Shown here: positions 42,865-56,100 of the stretch, piece after piece
Position numbering within the stretch: the stretch's first letter is position 1
Layout: each line of letters starts with the position of its first letter
From: Amyelois transitella
Taxonomy: Eukaryota; Arthropoda; Insecta; Lepidoptera; Pyralidae
Direction: 5' to 3'
Length of the DNA stretch: 64,000 nucleotides
Assembly (NCBI RefSeq): GCF_032362555.1
Contig: NC_083510.1
Span: 6,227,501 to 6,291,500, forward strand
Notes under the pieces: generated by a model
The model's database searches: none
What the model was told of the DNA's origin: nothing
What the model saw: only the letters and a program-made list of their open reading frames with translations
Position numbers and translations under genes: made by a program

Positions 42865-43439
42865 GGCGAATTCCGCGGATCCATTTGCTTCTGATCTAGG
42901 CAGTGGGTAAGGAAGATCTGGAATTGCACGGAGTATCTCCCATCTTAATTATAAACTTACCTTATGTAGTACCTACTTATTTAATTGCCTGAAATGTGCA
43001 GGTTAATTGCGTTTCTACACGATGTTTTTCCGTAACACAGAACATCAGTTTATACGTTAACAAACGTTATTTACAAAGGGCCTAAGAAATCAAGAAAAAA
43101 CCCACGGGGCTTTCTCATCAGAATCCCGATCCTACAATCCTTGGAATGGGTAAAATAACGGGCTGGATATCTTAATACGGTTTCAACGCACGCACTGGTT
43201 GTGAATGCGCAAGAGCGTCACCTGTCAATAGCTGGGGATTGGGGAGTTTGTCATCATGAAATCTGATTGTTTTTATTTGCCCATTACGTTCTTAATTTGA
43301 GAAAATATAATTAAACATTTTTTACCGATTTAATTAGATAACTTGGGTAGGTATTTGAGTTTGTTGAGATGTTAGAGTTGGCTGCCTGTTTTGTAAGCAA
43401 TTGAGAAAATATCTACCTTATATAAAAAATAATTCCATG

Positions 43440-44001
43440 CTCACTCTACGATAGCGATACTTACGGATAGTCAAAAATAATGCTTGCCCCAGACTATCTT
43501 AAAAAGACTTTCAACTATTAAGTTCTACTCAAAAAAAATCCTACGTTCTTCAAATAAGTTAACTCTTGCTATCCCGTTTCACCGTGCAGGTATTGCCTCC
43601 AATTCTTTCGCCGTTAAGGCTGTTAGGCTCTGGAATTCACTTCCCGAGTCCATCAAGACATCCCCAAGTCGTTCTAGTTTCAAATAGCGGGTATACGGGG
43701 TTCTCTTGAGTCGCGAGGGTAATTCATACCTCTCTCTCTCTTTTCGGTAATCGCTGCACCTATTTATTTATGTATATTGTTTATCTATTGTAGTTTTTAT
43801 GTATGTATATTGTATATTATAACTTTTTTTAATATTTTGTGTAGGTATAAATATATTTATTTAGTTTAACCCCACACAAAGTTCTCTGTCAGAACCAATG
43901 TTTGACTGGTAGGTAATGCTTCCAGCATTAAGTCCGCCAATTGTGCTATACATTTGTATATTGTGCAATGAAGTTTAAAACTTAAATAAATAAATAAAAA
44001 T
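43440..44001 (+). mobile_element. 3' end of a non-LTR retrotransposon
   Basis: The frame ending at 43687 carries the characteristic C-terminal phrase FAVKAVRLWNSLPESIKTSP of many insect LINE polyproteins. A ~300-bp 3' UTR rich in TATTTATTTATGTATATTG follows, and the copy closes with AAATAAATAAATAAAAA at about 43984-44000. The rest of the reverse transcriptase is absent. Confidence 0.7.
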
Positions 44002-44151
44002 GTTTTAAAAAAGGAATAACTATTTTTTCTAAATACAACATACCTGCTTATTTCTTTTATTTAATATCACTCCTCGGCTTGACGTCGATTAATTCAACAA
44101 CATGTAGGTAATTATCTATAATACCTACAGGTTAAATACCTAAATAAACTA

Positions 44152-44395
44152 ACATACATACAATCACATTTATGTCCCTACCGGTGTAATTATAGTCAAC
44201 AGTCTTGAAAAGAGTGAAAGGTACCTATTATAATTTAACTTTTCTAATCATATATTAAATAAAATCATACTTTCTGTTAGGTAGGAAAAAACATACATAC
44301 ATACATACATATGGTCACGTCTATATCCCTTGCGGGGTAGACAGAGCCAACAGTCTTGAAAAGACTGAATGGCCACGTTCAGCTATTTATATGTA
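44152..44395 (-). repeat. Two truncated ATGTATG-tailed retroposon copies
   Basis: 44152-44215 (ACATACATACAATCACATTT, diverged) and 44292-44395 (CATACATACATACATACATA then GGTCACGTCTATATCCCTTG) both show only the 3' end of the family on the minus strand. Confidence 0.65.
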
Positions 44396-44597
44396 AAAAA
44401 AAATCTGAAATTTAGTAATTAAATTTTAAGAGTAGGTACGGAGTTACGAGATACTTTCTTTACTTTGTAACTTAGAGGTTGATACTTAAAATCCGCACAC
44501 AACATACGCATCAGAAAATGTAGACAATAAACCTGCAGCGAAAACGCAGGCTGTAACACAGAATAATTAAATTTTATACTTAAAATATCAACGCGCC

Positions 44598-44826
44598 GTG
44601 TGGTTCCCGGCACCAATACAAAAAAGAATAGGACCACTCCATCCAGGCGACTAAGGGATAGGATTACAAACTTGGGTTAGCTAGATGGCTAGCAACTTGT
44701 CACTATTTGAATCGCAATTCTATCATTAAGCCTAATAGCTGAACGTGGCCATTCAGTTTTTTCAAACTTGGCTCTGTCTACCCCGCAAGGGATATAGACG
44801 TGTCCATATGTATGTGTATGTATGTA
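44598..44826 (+). repeat. ATGTATG-tailed retroposon copy, opposite orientation
   Basis: It runs GTGTGGTTCCCGGCACCAAT to GTCCATATGTATGTGTATGT on the plus strand. An internal deletion removes the usual stretch after CACTCCATC. With the minus copy at 44292-44395 it forms an inverted pair about 200 bp apart. Confidence 0.7.
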
Positions 44827-44877
44827 AAATATCAACCATGTAAGTGGAAAAATATAGTTGTTTATAGTTTTATACGA

Positions 44878-45012
44878 AACGTCTACCAAAAAATATTATC
44901 TGGATTTGGAATGCCTTACCCGAAGACCTCAGACGAATAAGTTTCTCCAACAGACACAATTTTAAGAAGTGTACTTTTTTTCCTCATTAATAAGTCTATA
45001 AATAAAACTTTT
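44878..45012 (+). repeat. Decayed LINE C-terminus fragment
   Basis: GGATTTGGAATGCCTTACCC translates to IWNALPEDLRRISFSNRHNF, the same C-terminal phrase type as at 43440-43690, followed by AATAAGTCTATAAATAAAAC. Confidence 0.5.
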
Positions 45013-45602
45013 GTGACTGTTCTGTATATGAAACAATCAACACATTTAGACTTTCTGGCTATTACCTACTTTTTGTTACTCGTTATACAGCAATTTACGC
45101 AAGTACCTATCTAAGTTAAGTACTTAGTTGAAAACGCATCATATATAGAGATTCATACATATAATTACGCACTTGTGCATAATACTTATAAGGAAACCGA
45201 TTTAGGCGAAAACTCGCGTTCTAGAACATATAAAAGTCAGATTGGTATTAATTTCTATGTTATTTCATCGTTCTAATATTATAAAGAGAAAATATAGGTA
45301 TTTTTTGCTTGTAACGAAAACCTTAAAAAATCTGAGCACAGAAACAGACTAAACCGTCAAGTCATAAGTAACATATGTAGGCTACTTTTTCTGGAAATTA
45401 CCACTCCCGACTTGCGAAGCTCAGCGCAAAAGCACGGCATAAATAATTTTCTTTCATCTTTAAATTGATTATTTGACACAGGTACTTACTACTAGGTACT
45501 TACTTACCAGAGACGAACTGTTTCAACCCAAAAGAGGCTTTCCGAAAAATAATATATATATAAAATATTAACGTACCTTGTTAGCTGTTTAATTTTCTCA
45601 AA

Positions 45603-45690
45603 GTTTTTAGGGTTCCATGCCTAAAAGGCGAAAATGGGATCCTATTACTACCTCCATCGTCTATCTGTCACCAGGCTGTAGGTATCTCAT
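45603..45690 (+). repeat. GGGTTCCGTA-family fragment
   Basis: TTTTTAGGGTTCCATGCCTA, then AAATGGGATCCTATTACTAC and a CCATCGTCTATCTGTC stretch, a decayed version of the element end at 130-235. Confidence 0.6.
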
Positions 45691-46229
45691 AAACCGTGAT
45701 AATTAGAAATTTCGTATTTCCATTGCCAGAATTGAATCTATTTAAAAATTTACTTTATAGGATAAGATAAAAACCAGTACCTAAGAATATTAGTAGTAGT
45801 GATTATTATAAAAATGTTCTACAGAGCTTATTAAAATAATCAAATCACATCTCAATGAAAATAGTCTCTGCTCGAAACAGTGTTTCGAAAACTGATTTAG
45901 GTTTCTTTCGTGAAAGTAAATAAGAGTAAAATATATAATATTTTTTTTTCAAAATAACATCCTTATTATTTTTGCAAAGCTTTACCAGTAGATATGAAAA
46001 CCATGATATCCTAATCAACCGTACGTATTTTATATATGTACTTAAAATAAGTAGGTATAAAATAAAATAAATAATTATAAAATAAAAATAAATAAAGCAC
46101 TTTAACTATCATTGTTACTTTAATCTAGTAAAATAACGGTACCTAATTATATTTTTTTAAACTTTCAATAATATGTGTGCGAATTAAACACCAAATGTAA
46201 ATCAGAATGATTAAGTAGATACTTTGAGT

Positions 46230-46530
46230 GACAGACGAGGCACTCCCTATTTATTTATTCATATATGAAATCGACCAAAAAATAGCTTAAAAATTACGTT
46301 TTTTTCATGGGAGGCCTCCTTTAATATATTGATTTTAATTATTTATTTAGAAAATTTTAAGCGTCTGCCTGTTACTGTTAATAATATTGAGCAAAACAAT
46401 ACGAAAACATTTAATTTTAAGTATTTGTTATTATAGCGGCAACGGAAATACATAATTTGTGAATATTTCAGTTTTATAGCTATCACGGTTCCCTTCGTGC
46501 GGGAGGCCGACTTGCACTTGGCCGGTTTTT
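46230..46530 (+). repeat. Interspersed repeat ending GACTTGCACTTGGCCGG
   Basis: Contains ACAGACGAGGCACTCCCTAT and closes with CACGGTTCCCTTCGTGCGGG then GACTTGCACTTGGCCGGTTT, a common lepidopteran repeat end. The opposite end of this family (CCAGCCAAGTGCAATTCGGA) opens the copy at 47085. Confidence 0.65.
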
Positions 46531-46639
46531 AAAATTGTTGTCCTTATTATAATTATACCCTTATAATTTCTAAACTTTACTAATAATAAAACTACCTAAT
46601 TAAAATAAAGTAAAATAAAGAAGATATTTCTTAGATTTA

Positions 46640-46765
46640 GTTAACAATTACTAAGCCTATAAATCGTGTGCTATTGTTTCGGCCAGATGTCTCGAAGGGT
46701 GTATTGCTCGCGGCTGTAGTACAAAGATGATATTAAGTACCCGAATCAAGATTTCCATTCCCGCA
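46640..46765. repeat. Direct repeat, copy 1
   Basis: AACAATTACTAAGCCTATAA through GGCTGTAGTACAAAGATGAT matches 47530-47642 at most positions. The two copies are about 880 bp apart in the same orientation, which suggests a local duplication or two copies of one unnamed repeat. Confidence 0.8.
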
Positions 46766-47084
46766 GGTTTTCGGGAAATCTTTGCCTACATCATAGAAAG
46801 TAATCTGTATTCTGAATGACAAATTTCTGCCCGGTCGGTCCAGTGGTTTGGGCTGTGCGTTCATAGATCAGTCAACTATCAATTAGACACCTTTGTGTTT
46901 TACGAGTATATAGTATAGAAGTTGGAGGAACTATATATTGAGCTGAAGACAGGTTAAGAACACACAATTAGCGTCATTCCTTTTTTAAATCGGCGGTAAC
47001 ATACCCAACCAATTGTTAAATTATTGTTAAATACTTTCCCATTGCTACTTCTGGCCCAAATTACCTATATATTTAAAATACCTA

Positions 47085-47492
47085 ATTAAAACCAGCCAAG
47101 TGCAATTCGGACTTGCGTACGATGGGTTCTGTACCATCATGACGTTTGTGATAAAACCTGTTTATTTAAACACTACTTGTATATTTAAATTGACCAAAAA
47201 GTACCTACGTTTGTTGTATTGAAGCCCTACTTTATTAATTTTATTTTTATTTATATATTTATTTGTAGAAGTAAAATACAACTAAATATTCTGTGAAAAT
47301 TTTAAGCCTTAGTTATTAACAATGGTATTGTGTAACTTAATATTTTATTTTTTTATTTGTTGATATAGCGACAATTTTAGCTAGTTATTAGGGTTTACGA
47401 GGTACAGCTTGGTGATAGATAAGCGAACGGACAGACAGACAGCTTAGAAATCGGGTCCCGCTTTTACCATTTATGTACGGAACCCTAAAACG
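47085..47492 (+). repeat. GGGTTCCGTA-family repeat, nearly complete copy
   Basis: It opens CCAGCCAAGTGCAATTCGGA and CTTGCGTACGATGGGTTCTG, passes an AT-rich centre, then GAACGGACAGACAGACAGCT, and closes TACGGAACCCTAAAA. Non-coding; this copy shows the order of the fragments found elsewhere in the window. Confidence 0.7.
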
Positions 47493-47529
47493 ATATTTCT
47501 TAGGCCTTAGAATCCCTGTTAATCGCTGC

Positions 47530-47642
47530 TTAGCAATTACTAAACCTATAAATCGCTTGCTATTGTTGCAGCCAGATGTGTCGAAGGGTGTATTTCTGGC
47601 GGCTGTAGTACAAAGATGATATTGAGATCCCAACCAAGAAGC
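47530..47642. repeat. Direct repeat, copy 2
   Basis: The counterpart of 46640-46765: GCAATTACTAAACCTATAAA through GGCTGTAGTACAAAGATGAT. The GGGTTCCGTA repeat at 47085-47492 lies between the two copies. Confidence 0.8.
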
Positions 47643-50600
47643 GTATAACCAAATAACGCTTTCGCCTTAACTAACATTAAATTTAATGTTGAATGTCTTA
47701 TTTGTGAACTAGTTTTTATTTTAAAGGGTATTTATTTAGGAATTCCTAGAAATATGAAAGATTGTCAGTGAACTTTTACGGAAAACGAAGTTGCGGGCAA
47801 CAGTCTGAAATAAAGCATCATGATAAAAAAGAGAATACGTTACCACTCATGGGAGTGTTTGTTTACAAACTGAAAATTTGCGCTAAGTATAAATACTTAA
47901 ATTGATATTGTAACTTATACGCGAATGGGGTCCCGATTCCCGGAATCACGTCAAACCTTTGAGTTGTATTGTACTTTATTAAATAATATAAGTCGATGCC
48001 AGCCTCCTTCTTAGTCTATCAATGTGCTGAGGAATGTCACTTAATTTTAGTTTGCTTAGAACTTGTCTCTATCTGTAAGATCTGCAGTCTGGTGCAGTGC
48101 GGCACGATGGGATAGACTCGGACATTTGGTCTGCCCAACATAGATGCCAGTCAATTAGTTTAATTTTAAATATTTATGAAGCTTTTTTATTACAAGCTTC
48201 TTGTGCACAAAGCTGGAGACCGCGCAGGTTCCGTCACCAACGCGGCGCAGGCGCGGGCCTATCGGCGCGTCCGGCTCGCCACAAAGCCCCACCATAAAGT
48301 TTTACAGCAAGCATAAAACCCCGACTTTTTAACCCGAGTTATTTGAATTAATATCAATTCGGAGTTTCTCAATGGGCTTTACTCCTCAAACTTTAAAGTT
48401 TTATGACAACCACAGAATTGAGGAATAAAATTTAATTGAAATGTAGAGGCAAAGAAGTTCGATTGAGGTTATCAGCTTCCGAATTTGAATATTTACATTG
48501 AATACGGCATATTAAACTAATTTGGACTCCGTTCAATTGTGTTCAGGTTTTTAATAGAAACAAATTTTTTTATTTCCTTTACTAGGTAATTGACACATTC
48601 TTTGTAGCGATGCACCATATAAGTATTAAGTAATTGCAGCGGAAACTTAAAACAATAAATTATGTACTTTAGAAGTTCACGAATGATATTGTATTATTTG
48701 GCAAAAAAAAATATTTAATTAGTTCAATATTTGTACGAGTAGGTTTGAAGAAAATTATAATAACTAGTTGAAAATTGAGTAGCGGACATACATATATACG
48801 GTATCTTAATTTTATTAATTTATTGCTTTAAAACCTACGTAGTTAATGTAAAAACAATCAATTTAGGTAGTTTCGCTAGTAAGACAAACGTTATTGATCA
48901 TGTTGTGTTGCGGTTATTTGATGTAAGTCTATTGTTTGATTAACATATCAAGGCTGGCGGTTGTATACATGCCAAGTGATAATGAAAATTCAAGTTTGAA
49001 ACAACGATGACGCAAGCCCATTAAAATACTGAGTTTTCGGCAGCGTTCCATTTGCATAGCCTTCTCGGCCTTCATTACGCAGCCATTCTGCAAACTTTGA
49101 AATTAGTAATACCAACACTGGCTATATTGTTTCAATGGTTTCAATATCGGTTTGGTCTTGCATTTGATAATTAGCACCTCTCACCTCACATCGTCTGCTG
49201 CTCGCACGACAATTGCAGCATTATACTACTACATCTCACGTAGGCTTTTATCGAAACGTGTGCCATAAATGTTCAATAGTCGGCCGGAGCCCCTTTCGTC
49301 CTGGCAGCCACTTGTTGTTATCTTGATATTTTATAGGGATCTGTAAATCGCTTCGGCGGTGTCAGTCATCAAGAGACATTCCAGAGTGTATAGTATTGAT
49401 TGAGGGTTCACTCGGGGTGGACGCAAGCGCCGAGCGGCAACAGATAAAGAACGTTATTACCTACTCGTAATTAAAAGGCGATAACTATTTATGTTCTCTG
49501 GTACGCTTTGTATATTTTGTAGCGAGCTCATCAGATACAGAGTTAGATCCGAAACCGGGGCCAATACTCGCACATCATATTTAACCTCGCCATTAAAAAG
49601 AAAATGTTCGCAATTCATCTATACGACTTAAGTTTAATATTTATACCTCATGGAGTCGTAAAACGATGAATAATGACGCTGCGGACGAGTGGGCTAGCGC
49701 TGTAATTACTCTGCCTTTATACCTACATACATGTTGGGTGCTTTCTTGTACTTTAAATTTTAAATGTTGTACGAATACGATAGGGACCTGCGGGCCTATT
49801 CTTCGAGGACGTAAAACAAATTACGAGTATATCCTTCAGTGGATGAGCTGCGTGTGCCCATAATAAAATAACAGTATTCAATAAAGTGTCCGCGTTCGTT
49901 AACTATGAGCAAGTAATTTAATAGTCTATACCAATAACATTTAAACTAAAGATTTTTAAAATCAATTGATGAATTTTTTGATGTACACAAAAGAGATGTT
50001 GGCATATACGTGTTTGGTATAATAATCTTGAAATAGTTAGGAAAGCGTTAAAGTTTACTTTATGTTTATGTTTCAGCCCTGAGAAAATAATTCCTAATAA
50101 TACTGATCTTGGGAAGTTGACACAATCAGAAATTAATTTATTGCCGTGATTCAAGCTAGATTAGGCCCATGTTTGATAAAAAATCATTACATAGTATAAA
50201 ACGCAGTCGACTTTACTTTTGTAAATTCTAAGGATTATTCAATTAAACCACGCATTTTTGTACACTGTATTTATTCTTCTTCAATAAATCATCAAAGGAC
50301 ATCATACGAAGCCGGGCAGCGTCGTACCTAAGTATGAAAGGCCATATTTCTGTAACTTTAAAAAAAAATATTTTGATTAGAACTCTATACACTAAAAATA
50401 ATTATCGTTAAGTACTGAGAAATAAAAAAAGAACATAAACATTAGATTTAAAAATATTGTGAATAAAATATGTAATATATATGTATTAAAGATTGTTTAA
50501 ATGCATTCCGTCAACAGAAACATTGTCATTGCAAGTATAGCGATATTTGCGAATAAGATTTTGTACGCTTGTGGCTCATAATAAAAATCATACAACTTAT

Positions 50601-51092
50601 CCAATAAATCACATATATATGACATACGTCACACAGGAGAGGCTCGGGACGTTGAACCTACGTAGTCGGCGATAATAGGCACAATAAACACGACGATCGT
50701 GCTCGGCCAAACTTACAATAAAATATCCGGCTTATTTGCATTCACATTTCGTGATGCTTTCCGTTTGGATAGTGGAGATTTGTTTATTTCATAACTCGGT
50801 AACTAGTAGGCATGTTTGTTCAGAATCAAACTTTGATTTGACACTTGAGGCCTTGAGAATCTTAACACTCTCTGTAGACGCGGTAAACAAGGTAATTTCA
50901 GTATAATCACGGCTATTTTGTGGACTTATATACATTTCAAAAATAAAAGTAATGGGAATTATTCAGTAAAGTATAGGACCATTCAATCACTTCCTGTGGA
51001 TGACGTCAGTGGGAGGATGATTAAAGGATGAAAGCACTTAGTCGTTATTTCCCTGGAATTTAACCCGGTTGCGTGCTTCATGAAAACTAAAC

Positions 51093-51140
51093 AAATAAAT
51101 ATATATGGGACAAATTACACAGATTGAGCTAGCTACAAAG
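51093..51140 (-). repeat. SINE 3' tail fragment
   Basis: AAATAAATATATATGGGACA AATTACACAGATTGAGCTAG is the 3' end of the SINE at 33068-33327 without its tRNA-like head. Confidence 0.7.
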
Positions 51141-51596
51141 ATTGTTATTCAATTCTAAAGAGCCGGAGATATTGATCTAAGCACTTTTGATTTGATCGAA
51201 TAATGAATATATGAAGAAAACTCTTACAGAGTTAGTCATAATTTATGTAAGCTGTTAATTTTTTGTATACTAAAATAACGAGTATATAGGCAAATATAAA
51301 AATTATACTTATAGCATTTATTATTTTACAATTTTCTTCATATAAAAGACATCAACGAGTCAAGCTATTGGGCAATTCATTAATTTTATAGTGTATTGTT
51401 TGGTGATGTTAATTAACATTTTGTAAAAGAATAAAAGCCGCCTATTATTATTATCTTTGCACTTATATTATGAACTTTATGATAAATATTGTTACAAGTT
51501 CATGCATGTTTACAAGAAGAGAGCATGAGGAGAGCGGAAATATTCTCAATAATTTATGTAAGCATTATAGGTATTGGACAAAAGGCAATACGTTCA

Positions 51597-51770
51597 TATA
51601 ATCAAGTTTGTCTCCACCGCGGGGTAGACAGAGGCCACAGTCTCAATAAGACTGATAGGCCACATTCAGCTGTTTGGCATAGTGATAGAATTGAGATTCA
51701 AATAGTGACAGGTTGCTAGCCCATCACCTAAAAATAATCCTAAATAGAAGCCTATCCCTCAGTCACAGTC
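51597..51770 (-). repeat. ATGTATG-tailed retroposon, truncated copy
   Basis: The plus strand shows CCGCGGGGTAGACAGAGGCC to AAGCCTATCCCTCAGTCACA; the tail and the 5' end are missing or diverged. Confidence 0.65.
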
Positions 51771-52814
51771 AAAATAAGCTTACTTACTCTTTATAGGAAG
51801 ACTCTACTCTACTTCCAGATTATACCTGTCTTTATTTTGTTCGTTCTTTCGTAAAATTTGTTTTGCGTGAAAATAGCCACTTCACATTTAATAAATGTTT
51901 CACTAGCTTCACTACTTCTAACTTTTCGCTAGCTGCAGTAAAATATATCTCACAATAAGGTTTAGTTGTAATTTAGACATCAAATTCTCATCATCTCATA
52001 TTCTTGTGTAGATTTCAGTACCGCAGTACTGAATGCACGTTTCTCAAAATTAAATTGGTCTTCTTAGTATTAATTTCCGAAAAAGTGTCACTCTTATTAC
52101 ATACATAGCCAAACGGTTTGGATAGCGTATTAAGATATTACTTGATAGCTTGTACTATTGTTTTCTGATTTATGCATAATTAGTTTAATGAGAAAAAATC
52201 GTTTAATACTTGCATATTCTGGTAAATGGATGTATGCATGATCCCAAATTAATTAGATTGTGAATGTATCAGAAGTCAGTTGGGAGGCGTGTAAATCCTA
52301 GCACACCTAATTCAGGATTGTGGCCAAAGGCTTTCTTTCGAGAATCTTGAGATTATAATGTATTCTTCACTTTCGACGAAAAACAACGAGATGTTATAAA
52401 ATTGACGAATCAATAGTATCGTTGCTCCTGAACGGATGAATCGGTTTAGGTTTTGTTTTTTTTTTTTGGTCGAATTGTGAATTAGTTGAGACTGTTCTTA
52501 GCTATTTTTCATAGAAATTGGTCCAAGATGGCTAAACAACATTTCAAATTACATATTTTGTCATGGCTCAATATATATATCATATAATCGCGGCGAAGGA
52601 CTCGTCCATTAAACAAGACATTCTTCATTAATACATTAGTCGTTCGCCGCGAACTTAGGCTTCGCGAACACCTTAAATTTTTACAATATTGTGAATATCT
52701 CAATACTACCTAGTATTTTCATGCGCTTAGAACTTAAAAATTGATAGATCCTACACACACACTGCACTTTAATTTTTTTTTAATCAGACCAATAGTGTAA
52801 ATGATATCACACAT

Positions 52815-53062
52815 ATGATCACGTCTATATCCCTTGTGGGGTAGACAGAGCCAACAGTCTTGAAAATACTGAAAGGCCACGCTCAGCTATTTGACTTAAT
52901 GATAGAATTGAGATTCAAATAGTAACAGGTTGCAAGCCCATCGCCTAAAAAAAGAATCCCATGTTTGTAAGCCTATCCCTTAGTCGCCTTTTACGATATC
53001 CATGGGAAAGAGATGGAGTGGTTCTATTCTTTTTTGTATTGGTGCCGGGAACCACACGGCAC
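52815..53062 (-). repeat. ATGTATG-tailed retroposon copy just upstream of the T-box coding region
   Basis: The plus strand runs GATCACGTCTATATCCCTTG to GGTGCCGGGAACCACACGGC. It ends only ~80 bp before the acceptor of the first coding exon of the T-box gene. Confidence 0.8.
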
Positions 53063-53143
53063 AAACATACATCCATACAAAAAATATATTTTCGCCCCAA
53101 GTTGATTGGCTCTGAATTTTTTTTTTTTTTTTTTTTATTCAGG

Positions 53144-56100
53144 ATGGCTGCCTCGCACATCCTGAGCGCGGTGGAGCCGACTGTGGGCGGTAACGGCTCT
53201 CGGGGCGGCCGCGAGAGGGAAGTATCCGTCGCGTTGGACGACCGCGAGCTGTGGGTGCGCTTCCAGACGCTCACCAACGAGATGATCGTCACTAAGAATG
53301 GAAGGTAATAGGCTAAAAGAATAAAACAGTATAAAAGACCAAGATATGTTTCTTGTTCACTACCTAATCAAGAATAATAGGAATTTAGGTCGGAAATGGA
53401 AGTCTTGCTTGAGCACGATGGGGGCAACCGTAACGAGCCTAGTCTCGAAAGAGAATTGACCGAATTTTTACGCGGTACTCGTAACTATATTATGTTCCTT
53501 CTTCACAAAAAGATTTCCAGAGGTGGATTCGATTTTGTTCAAGATATCTTTCGGCGCAAGTTATACCTTTAAATGCGGATTCCGAAACAGTTGGAGAGTC
53601 GATCCACGGCCCCCAAAACACGTTAAGAGACGAGGATGCAACTGGTAAATCTATGGGAAGATAAAGGAGAGTATACCGTAACATTTATAGAAATACTAGA
53701 GGCCGCCCGCGACTTCGTCCGCATGGAAACCCTATCAATCCCGCGGGAACTCTGGGATAAAAAGTAGCCTATGTGTGATTCTGGGTCTTCAGCTACCTAC
53801 ATACCAAATTTCATGGTAATCGGTTCAGTAGTTTTTGCGTGAAAGAGTAACAAACATCCATACAAACTTTCGCCTTTATAATAGTAGTAGGATTTAACAA
53901 CGGAAATTGTTACACACTTGCATAATGAAACAGACAACATTGATGCGAGGTGAGACTGGAGAATAAACGAGTCCTAACCTAACAAATAGTGATGCTTACA
54001 GTGATGCACAATAGCAGAATTATTTATAGCCATAGCTGTCATCATTTTATGTTGTGACCATAAAATGTTCTGAGACATCACACTAATGAACTCGCTTTGT
54101 GTTCAATGAAATTTGGAAGGCAAACTGTCCAAATTACGAAATATAAAAAAACACGATTACGAGTTTCGCTAATAATAGCCTAGTTATACCAAATAGCGTA
54201 GTCGCGTATGGTTGAAATGGAATAATATAATATTATTTAGACTGTTTATATATCTGTTTAAATGCATTTTGCATTCACCATCAGAAAAATCGCGATTCAT
54301 AGGCCGTAGCTTCGTAGAACCTCTACGCTTAGCCGACAGCAAAGGGTAGTGCAAAATAAAGTATACATTTTTTATTAAGTATAAAATTTCCATTCCTGTG
54401 GGAATTTCAGGAATTCCTCTATATACACGTCTAGATCACATAAGGATGCAATCAAATTTCTAAATCCGCCGGTTTTGGCTGTGCGATGATTTAACTTTAT
54501 CTGTTTTATTTTATATATTTTTACTGCAGCTCAATATGCTATGTAAACAGACATATATTTCTGCTTTTTGATGACGTTGCTATTAAACATACCTACTCAT
54601 ATTCGCATTAAAATACCGTTTTTACTATAGACTGCAACATATAGGTTGGACCTACATGGACAGTTTCGCAGTGCTAACCTGCGGCTAGTTTTCAACCATT
54701 AGCACCGTAGGCCATTCTCATTAACGTAGCGAGGCTAAACGATACCGCCCGATGCCGTTCAGCCGTGAGGCACCACCCTGTTATGCAGGTAGGTCATGTC
54801 TGACGTCCTTGTTGGGAAAATAATGATACCTTGTCATAATTTTCGTTAATGTCAATATTCTACTTGTTCGGAGAGGATCAATGGTAGAATCACGTATGAA
54901 ATAGTACCATATTATATTTTTGAACACAAGACCCTACTGTCATATTAGCTGTAAGGTATATTTTATGAAAATAAGACCACCACACAGTCAGGCCACAATT
55001 TTTTATAAGTGGACTGTGTAATTAAAGGAAAGGTACCTTCATTTTGCAAAGTTTGATTTATGGATTGGGTTTGTGAGTTAAAAAGTTATTGCTTGAATTT
55101 GGTACAAAATATAACGGATACCCATTTTTTTAATAGGCTTCTGTGAATAGCGTGATTTGAAGTGGTCCTTTTCCTTCAGTAAATAAATTTTGCCACTGAA
55201 AATAAGTAAACTTAACATTTGTTTTGTTTTCAGACGCATGTTTCCTGTGGTCAAAGTTACGGCAAGCGGATTGGACCCCACAGCTATGTACACAGTTCTA
55301 CTGGAGTTTGTTCAAGTAGACTCACATCGATGGAAATACGTCAATGGTGAATGGGTAAGTTCTTATTATAAAAAAATATGCATTCAATCAAAGCTCAATC
55401 AAGAGCTCAAGTTAACAACAAATGTATTGTTTTCATTCCTTTTTATAAATTCGTTTTTCTGTTTAAAGGTTCCCGGTGGAAAAGCAGAAGTACCTCCATC
55501 AAATGCAATATATATCCACCCAGAAAGTCCTAATTTTGGAGCCCATTGGATGAAAGAACCTATATCGTTCGCTAAAGTAAAACTTACGAATAAAACCAAT
55601 GGAAACGGCCAGGTAATTCTTTCGATGCCGCTGGTAAATGTCAGTTTACCGTAATGTTTCCCTAAGAATGTTCTCTAACACAACAAAAGAAAAACGAATA
55701 CAGTGTTTGAACTACTTTCCTTTAATTAGCATCATGAAAGTTCCCACTGTTCCAAAACATTGCACTACATTAATTACTGAGTACTCCATATTCACGTTCG
55801 TACGTATTTACTCAACGAAAAAATGGAGCATAATATTAAGCAGTTCACAGTATTGATTGAATATTGATATTGTCTTAATTAAAAACATGATAAGCTGGTG
55901 TTACAATGCTACAGTTTCGTGGCTACCGCTAGTTCAAGGAAGCTTCTCACGGTTCAATGCGGTGCGAATGAATATGAAAGCAAACATCTGATATATCCAG
56001 ATCCATATGTTGACGACTCGGTGTGAAATCTGTAGCTTTACCAACTGTTTAGCGGGCGCCGTACGCACTATCATTTGTAATAATTATTGTCTCAGCGCGA

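Larger units (their letters stand above)
47643..52811. other. Gene-poor upstream region of the T-box gene
   Basis: No coding exon was found. Two parts stand out as less AT-rich and not repeat-like: about 48060-48320 (GGAGACCGCGCAGGTTCCGT, GGCGCAGGCGCGGGCCTATC) and about 49150-49860 (GTCGGCCGGAGCCCCTTTCG, CAGATAAAG- and CATAAATG-type words). They could be cis-regulatory modules. Retroposon pieces occur at 51093-51140 (SINE tail) and 51597-51770. Confidence 0.4.

Noticed and set aside
43484..43687. Stand-alone 67-aa gene
   Set aside because: It is the C-terminal scrap of a LINE polyprotein followed by the LINE's 3' UTR.
52961..53143. Extension of the T-box protein upstream of its ATG
   Set aside because: The frame is open, but the DNA is a retroposon copy plus a polyT acceptor; the ATG two bases after the acceptor gives the expected Brachyury start.
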